Positions 58,965 through 64,000 of a DNA stretch of 64,000 nt are shown here, piece after piece. The stretch lies in the NCBI GenBank assembly GCA_020636915.1, contig JACJWV010000019.1, positions 25,446 to 89,445 on the forward strand, in the 5' to 3' direction. Numbering within the stretch: the stretch's first letter is position 1; each line of letters opens with the position of its first letter. Source of the stretch: Nocardioides sp. GTDB lineage: Bacteria > Actinomycetota > Actinomycetes > Propionibacteriales > Nocardioidaceae. Below the pieces are notes generated by a model. It saw only the letters and a list, made by a program, of their open reading frames with translations. It did not search any database and was not told the DNA's origin. The position numbers were made by a program, and so were the translations under genes.

Positions 58965-59978
58965 TCAGGCCTCCGAGCCGAACCGGCGCTGGTGGCGGCG
59001 GCGCACCCGCACCAGGGCGGGACGCAGGGTGGGCTCCCGGGCCGGCAGGTCCCACCAGGACTCCAGCCGGCTCAGGTCGCCGGTCGCGCTGCTCGGGGCG
59101 ACCTCCCGGACGGGTTGCTCGACCGGAGCGTCGACGGGTGCGGCGACGGGGCGGGGTTCGGTCGGGACGAGGATGCGGACGGGGGTCTGCGGCAGGTCGG
59201 CGAGGTGCTCGGCGTCCGCCACGACGTACGCCGCGGTGGACGGCGCCGCAGCGAGCACGGACCGTGCGTCCGCGGGATCGGTCACGACCTCGACCTCCGC
59301 GGTCGGGTAACACTCGTGGAGCTCGTCGACCTGGTCGGAGAGCACCGTGCGCAGGAAGCGCCGCAGCCCGGGGTCGGCGTCCTCCTCCGGCACGTGCACG
59401 ACCGTGAGCGGCAGCCCGCGGAGCGCGGCGAGCTCGAACGCGGCGTCGAGGACGGGCATCGCCCAGACGGTGCCGTCGCTGATCGCCAGGACGCCCCCGG
59501 CGGGCGGCGCAGAGGTCACCTCGACCAGCTGGCAGCCCAGGGCGCCGACCTGCTCCTCCAGCCCGTCCAGCGTGGAACGGCTCTCGCGGCCCGAGCGCGG
59601 GCCGACGACGACGATGGACCCGCCCGCGACGACGTTGCCGGTGACGTGGCCGGTGACCAGGTTGTGGACGGCGGTGGTCGCGGTGCTGAGGCTGAGCGAC
59701 TCCACGACCTCGACCTCGGGTGCCAGGGCCCGGATCTCCGCGCGGGCCCGGTCGACGAGGCGCTGGCCGTCGGCGGAGGCCCGGTGGATGACGGAGCCGA
59801 TGTCCTCACCCGCGTGTCCGGCGGCACCGCCGAGGTGGGCGGCCACCTCGCTGCCGACGGCGTGGACGAGCACGATCGAGGCCCGGCGGAGCGTCGCCTC
59901 CCTCGTGGCCCAGGCGACGACCTGGGCGGTCTGGGGGCGTCCGTCGACTCCGACGACGATCTGGGTCCTGGTGTTCAT
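58965..59978 (-). CDS. Universal stress protein (tandem UspA)
   Basis: A 337-aa protein with two UspA-type domains. The first has MNTRTQIVVGVDGRPQTAQV and SIVVVGPRSGRESRS (the ATP-binding Gly motif is degenerate); the second resumes with VLAISDGTVWAMPVLDAAFE. The C-terminal tail (RVRRRHQRRFGSEA) is strongly basic. USP proteins bind ATP or act as stress chaperone-like factors. The ATG follows GGAAAGGAGCTCC. It is divergent from pruA, with an inverted repeat in the gap. Confidence 0.85.
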   Translation of the reverse strand: MNTRTQIVVGVDGRPQTAQVVAWATREATLRRASIVLVHAVGSEVAAHLGGAAGHAGEDIGSVIHRASADGQRLVDRARAEIRALAPEVEVVESLSLSTATTAVHNLVTGHVTGNVVAGGSIVVVGPRSGRESRSTLDGLEEQVGALGCQLVEVTSAPPAGGVLAISDGTVWAMPVLDAAFELAALRGLPLTVVHVPEEDADPGLRRFLRTVLSDQVDELHECYPTAEVEVVTDPADARSVLAAAPSTAAYVVADAEHLADLPQTPVRILVPTEPRPVAAPVDAPVEQPVREVAPSSATGDLSRLESWWDLPAREPTLRPALVRVRRRHQRRFGSEA

Positions 59979-60100
59979 CGGAGCTCCTTTCCGAGCTGTC
60001 CTGGGTGTGGTGGACCTGACAACCACAGCGTGCTCCTGCGCGTCCGGTGCCAGCACGGGCGGAGGGCGCTGGTCCGCAGGGGACAACGACCGACGCCGCA

Positions 60101-60140
60101 CCAGTACGTCTGCACTAGTCGGAGCGCCCGGACGTACTGG
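60101..60140. promoter_or_regulatory. Inverted repeat in the USP-pruA intergenic region
   Basis: CCAGTACGTC and GACGTACTGG (perfect 10-bp arms, 20 bp apart) lie between the divergent USP and pruA genes, about 60 bp before the pruA start. A regulator-binding site is plausible. The rest of the 218-bp gap holds no other recognisable element. Confidence 0.5.
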
Positions 60141-60196
60141 AGGCGTGCGGACCGCCGACTCGGCGCGGCCCCGCGCCGCTCGCTACGCTCGCACGC

Positions 60197-61825
<1,629 letters not shown>

Positions 61826-61838
61826 CCGGTCCCGGCTG

Positions 61839-62045
61839 ATGTACGCGCTGCACATGGGTGCGCTGCACCCGGTCGAGAAGATCCTGACCCTGGTCCTGGC
61901 CTTCGGACCTTTCCTGCTCCTGGCGGCGGTGATCATGATCCGCCGTCGCCAGGACGCGCGGGAGGGCACGGACGCCACGGAGACCCCCGATGTCGAGACC
62001 GACGGCGCCGCGGAGGGCGAGGGCCGGGTTCACCGCGACAGGTAG
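61839..62045 (+). CDS. Small single-pass membrane protein
   Basis: A 68-aa protein with one hydrophobic helix (ILTLVLAFGPFLLLAAVIMI) followed by a basic RRRQ and an acidic Glu/Asp/Thr-rich tail (TDATETPDVETDGAAEGEG). It lies 13 bp after pruA and its 3' end overlaps the convergent DUF2505 gene. It could be a short accessory protein; no function can be given. Confidence 0.6.
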   Translation: MYALHMGALHPVEKILTLVLAFGPFLLLAAVIMIRRRQDAREGTDATETPDVETDGAAEGEGRVHRDR

Positions 62046-62515
62046 TCGCGGCCGACGGCGTTCTCGGCGTCCAGCGCCTTGCGCAGCAGGTCCGCGATCA
62101 GGCCCTCGATCTTGCCGCCGACCAGGGGCAGGTGGACCTTGATGGTCACGTCGACGGTCTCGGTGGTGAGGCCGCCGGACTCGGCCAGGGCGATCGTGCC
62201 GAGCATCTCGCCCGGCTTCCCGGGGATCGTCACGTGCAGCTCGGCCGCGTCCTCGGTCGTCCACTCCTCGCGTTGCACGATGTCGATCTCGTTGCCCACG
62301 AACTTCTTGGCGAACGACGGGATGCCCTTCGCGGGCTGCACCTGCTCGACCACGACGGTCCGGGTGCCGCCGCCGCGGTCGTCGACGCGCACCGACGAGC
62401 GGAGCACCCGCTGGTAGGTGCAGACGTCCTCGCGGAAGGACGGGTCGCCGAGCATCGCGGAGACCTCGGCGAGCGGGGCGTCGTAGACGATGTCGTGGAT
62501 GAGGCGTGTCGCCAT
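62030..62515 (-). CDS. DUF2505-family protein, copy 1
   Basis: A 161-aa START-like protein of the actinobacterial DUF2505 family: RLIHDIVYDAPLAEVSAMLG, PSFREDVCTYQRVLRSSVRV, then WTTEDAAELHVTIPGKPGEM and KVHLPLVGGKIEGLIADLLR. It begins ATG directly at the stop of its paralogue upstream (one base overlap). A ligand-binding (START/SRPBCC) role is inferred. The two genes are tandem duplicates. Confidence 0.85.
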   Translation of the reverse strand: MATRLIHDIVYDAPLAEVSAMLGDPSFREDVCTYQRVLRSSVRVDDRGGGTRTVVVEQVQPAKGIPSFAKKFVGNEIDIVQREEWTTEDAAELHVTIPGKPGEMLGTIALAESGGLTTETVDVTIKVHLPLVGGKIEGLIADLLRKALDAENAVGRDYLSR

Positions 62516-62997
62516 CAGCGGTCGCCGGCCAGCCAGGCGACGCCGGCGCCGTGCTCGGCGTCCATCCCGGCGGCGACCTTCTCGGCCAGCAGCTTCTCGA
62601 TCTTGCCGCCGATCAGCGGCAGCTTCACCTTGACCTCGAGCTCCACGACCTCGCGGGTGCCGGAGCCGTCCTCCAGCAACGTGATCGTGCCGGCGATGTC
62701 AGCGGGCTTGCCGGGGGTCTCGATGCGCAGCGAGCCGCCGCTGTCGTCGGTCCACTCCTCGCGCTGGATCGCGCGCGTGGTGTGGCCGGCGAAGGTTCGG
62801 GCGAACGACGGCAGGTCGTCGGTCTTCTGCACCTGGTCGGCCACCAGGGTGAAGGCGTCGCCGTCGCGCTGGAGGTCCACCTCGACCGAGACCACGTCCT
62901 GGGCGGCGCAGGACGCCTCGCGGAACGCCGGGTCGGCCAGCATCTCGAACACCTCGCGCGGCGAGGCGTCGTAGGTCAGCTCGTGTCGGAACTTCAT
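62515..62997 (-). CDS. DUF2505-family protein, copy 2
   Basis: A 160-aa paralogue: FRHELTYDASPREVFEMLAD, PAFREASCAAQDVVSVEVDL, KVKLPLIGGKIEKLLAEKVA. It shares the pattern (P)FRE...C, RTFAGHTTRAIQREEWTDD and GKIE with copy 1. The ATG is clear. It is divergent from the tryptophan dioxygenase gene (starts 20 bp apart). Role unknown. Confidence 0.85.
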   Translation of the reverse strand: MKFRHELTYDASPREVFEMLADPAFREASCAAQDVVSVEVDLQRDGDAFTLVADQVQKTDDLPSFARTFAGHTTRAIQREEWTDDSGGSLRIETPGKPADIAGTITLLEDGSGTREVVELEVKVKLPLIGGKIEKLLAEKVAAGMDAEHGAGVAWLAGDR

Positions 62998-63016
62998 GCG
63001 GTCATAGTGTCAGGCC

Positions 63017-63838
63017 ATGACGTCACCCCACCCGGCAGACGAGAACTTCGTCTCCTTCGGTGAGCAAGGGGCCCAGCTCACCTACGGCTCCTACCTGCGC
63101 CTGCCGCAGCTGCTCGACGCCCAGCACCTCGAGTCCGACCCGCCGGCGCACGACGAGCTGCTGTTCATCACCATCCACCAGGTCTACGAGCTGTGGTTCA
63201 AACAGCTGCTGCACGAGCTGACGTCGGCTCGCGACGCCATGCTCCGCGGCGTCGACGGCGGCCGGCTCTGGTGGGCCCAGCACCTGCTGGCGCGGGCGCA
63301 CGTCGTCGAGCGGGTGCTCGTGCAGCAGGTCGACGTGCTCGAGACGATGACGCCCCAGGACTTCCTGCAGTTCCGCCAGCGGCTGGCGCCGGCGAGCGGG
63401 TTCCAGTCGGTCCAGTTCCGGGAGCTGGAGTTCCTCTCCGGCGCCAAGGACCCGGCCTACCTGCGCCGGTTCAAGGGGATCACGCCCGCTGAGCAGCAGC
63501 GCCTCGACGCCCGCCTCGCCGAGCCGACCCTGTGGGACGCCTTCGTCGCCGTCCTGGCCTCCGCCGGCCTCGCCGCCGGCAGCGACGCCGAGATCTCGGC
63601 GTCCATGCGCACAGTGGCCCACGACCGGGACCGGTACGCCGTGATCTGGGCCCTCGGCGAGGCGCTCCTGCAGCACGACGAGCTCGCGGCCAACTGGCGC
63701 GCACGCCACGTCGTCATGGTCGAGCGGATGATCGGCAGCAAGTCCGGGACCGGTGGGTCGAGCGGCTCGTCGTACCTCCGTTCCCGGCTGCCGGTGCAGT
63801 ACTACCCCCTCCTCTGGGACCTGCGCAGCGAGCTCTGA
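63017..63838 (+). CDS. kynA: Tryptophan 2,3-dioxygenase
   Basis: A 273-aa heme dioxygenase. Substrate/heme motifs: TYGSYLRLPQLLDAQHLESD, HDELLFITIHQVYELWFKQL (distal pocket), SGFQSVQFRELEFLSGAKDP, and the Gly-rich GSKSGTGGSSGSSYLRSRLP that closes on tryptophan. Length matches the 280-aa family. It converts tryptophan to N-formylkynurenine, the first step of the kynurenine route. The next plus-strand gene begins at the window end and may be a partner. ATG start. Confidence 0.94.
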   Translation: MTSPHPADENFVSFGEQGAQLTYGSYLRLPQLLDAQHLESDPPAHDELLFITIHQVYELWFKQLLHELTSARDAMLRGVDGGRLWWAQHLLARAHVVERVLVQQVDVLETMTPQDFLQFRQRLAPASGFQSVQFRELEFLSGAKDPAYLRRFKGITPAEQQRLDARLAEPTLWDAFVAVLASAGLAAGSDAEISASMRTVAHDRDRYAVIWALGEALLQHDELAANWRARHVVMVERMIGSKSGTGGSSGSSYLRSRLPVQYYPLLWDLRSEL

Positions 63839-63840
63839 CC

Positions 63841-63932
63841 GTCGAATCGAGACTTCCGTCGGTCGAATCGCGACTTCTGGCGACCGGCGTGGTCGGAACT
63901 CTCGACTCACGTGCCGGAAGTCTCGATTCAAC
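63841..63932. repeat. 92-bp compound palindrome
   Basis: Four related 18-mers: two direct copies (GTCGAATCGAGACTTCCG, GTCGAATCGCGACTTCTG) then two inverted copies (CGGAACTCTCGACTCACG, CGGAAGTCTCGATTCAAC). Outer arms match with one mismatch. It begins 2 bp after the kynA stop. It resembles the flanking palindromes at 30-36 kb in size but not in sequence. Confidence 0.85.
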
Positions 63933-63983
63933 GGGGAGCGGGCCGACTGGTGAGTAACCGGGGGTGCGGCCTAGGGTCGGAGG

Positions 63984-64000
63984 GTGTCAACGACGACGCG
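63984..64000 (+). CDS. Partial CDS at window end
   Basis: A GTG preceded by the weak ribosome site GGTCGGAGG opens a frame reading Val-Ser-Thr-Thr-Thr that leaves the window. Its position after kynA suggests a kynurenine-pathway gene (for example kynureninase), but five codons prove nothing. Confidence 0.25.

Overview
The window comes from a very high-GC Gram-positive actinobacterium, most likely of the Nocardioides/Nocardioidaceae type. The evidence is a large share of GTG starts, mycothiol biosynthesis (mshB), a DUF3117-type 55-aa protein, an F420-type luciferase-like oxidoreductase, a wax ester/DGAT enzyme, a PaaX regulator and a T-box on ileS. It is chromosomal: no plasmid or phage genes are seen, no tRNA or rRNA genes, and no CRISPR array.

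Layout. 0-15 kb is accessory-rich: a broken sigma factor, a flavoprotein dehydrogenase, an SMR pump with its divergent TetR regulator, two giant secreted Ig-like paralogues (3.9-6.9 and 11.3-14.7 kb), an IS110 remnant and an XRE/helical-repeat regulator. 15-30 kb carries housekeeping genes: Nudix, mshB, a lipase, an aspS-epimerase operon behind a T-box, a secreted repeat protein, DUF389, GNAT, fdxA-dapC, dapD and two DinB-like proteins. 30-37 kb holds ileS with its T-box, bracketed by two nuclease-like genes (one intact, one frameshifted). Each of these is enclosed by its own pair of palindromic elements. 37-46 kb has dapE-LOG-DivIVA-like, an M14 peptidase, enoyl-CoA hydratase/paaX, DUF3117 and leucyl aminopeptidase. 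46-50 kb is a PGRS-like glycine-rich surface protein with small indels in G-runs. 50-53 kb is the envelope-stress set O-methyltransferase / sigE / anti-sigma / htrA. 53-64 kb has an HTH-SAF-MinD-like cassette, a cupredoxin-like lipoprotein next to a polytopic membrane protein, a wax ester synthase, USP, pruA, two DUF2505 genes and tryptophan dioxygenase.

How it fits together. dapC, dapD and dapE lie within about 14 kb and give succinylase-branch steps of diaminopimelate/lysine synthesis. Several secreted or envelope proteins (Ig-like giants, PGRS-like protein, lysozyme/M15-like enzyme, M14 peptidase, HtrA) suggest an envelope-rich neighbourhood. From memory, the backbone order mshB - fdxA-dapC - dapD - dapE - LOG - O-methyltransferase - sigE - anti-sigma - htrA resembles that of Mycobacterium tuberculosis, with lineage-specific genes inserted.

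Most interesting structure. (1) Two unrelated palindrome families each bracket one AbiEi/DUF559-like (PD-(D/E)XK-type) gene, and two further orphan palindromes occur (17.9 and 63.8 kb). (2) A REP-like repeat family occurs between genes but also inside coding frames of aspS, ileS and a GNAT gene, and supplies the apparent start of dapC. (3) A T-box precedes an archaeal-type aspS; its discriminator-pairing base fits tRNA-Asp/Asn and it has a visible Shine-Dalgarno sequestrator.
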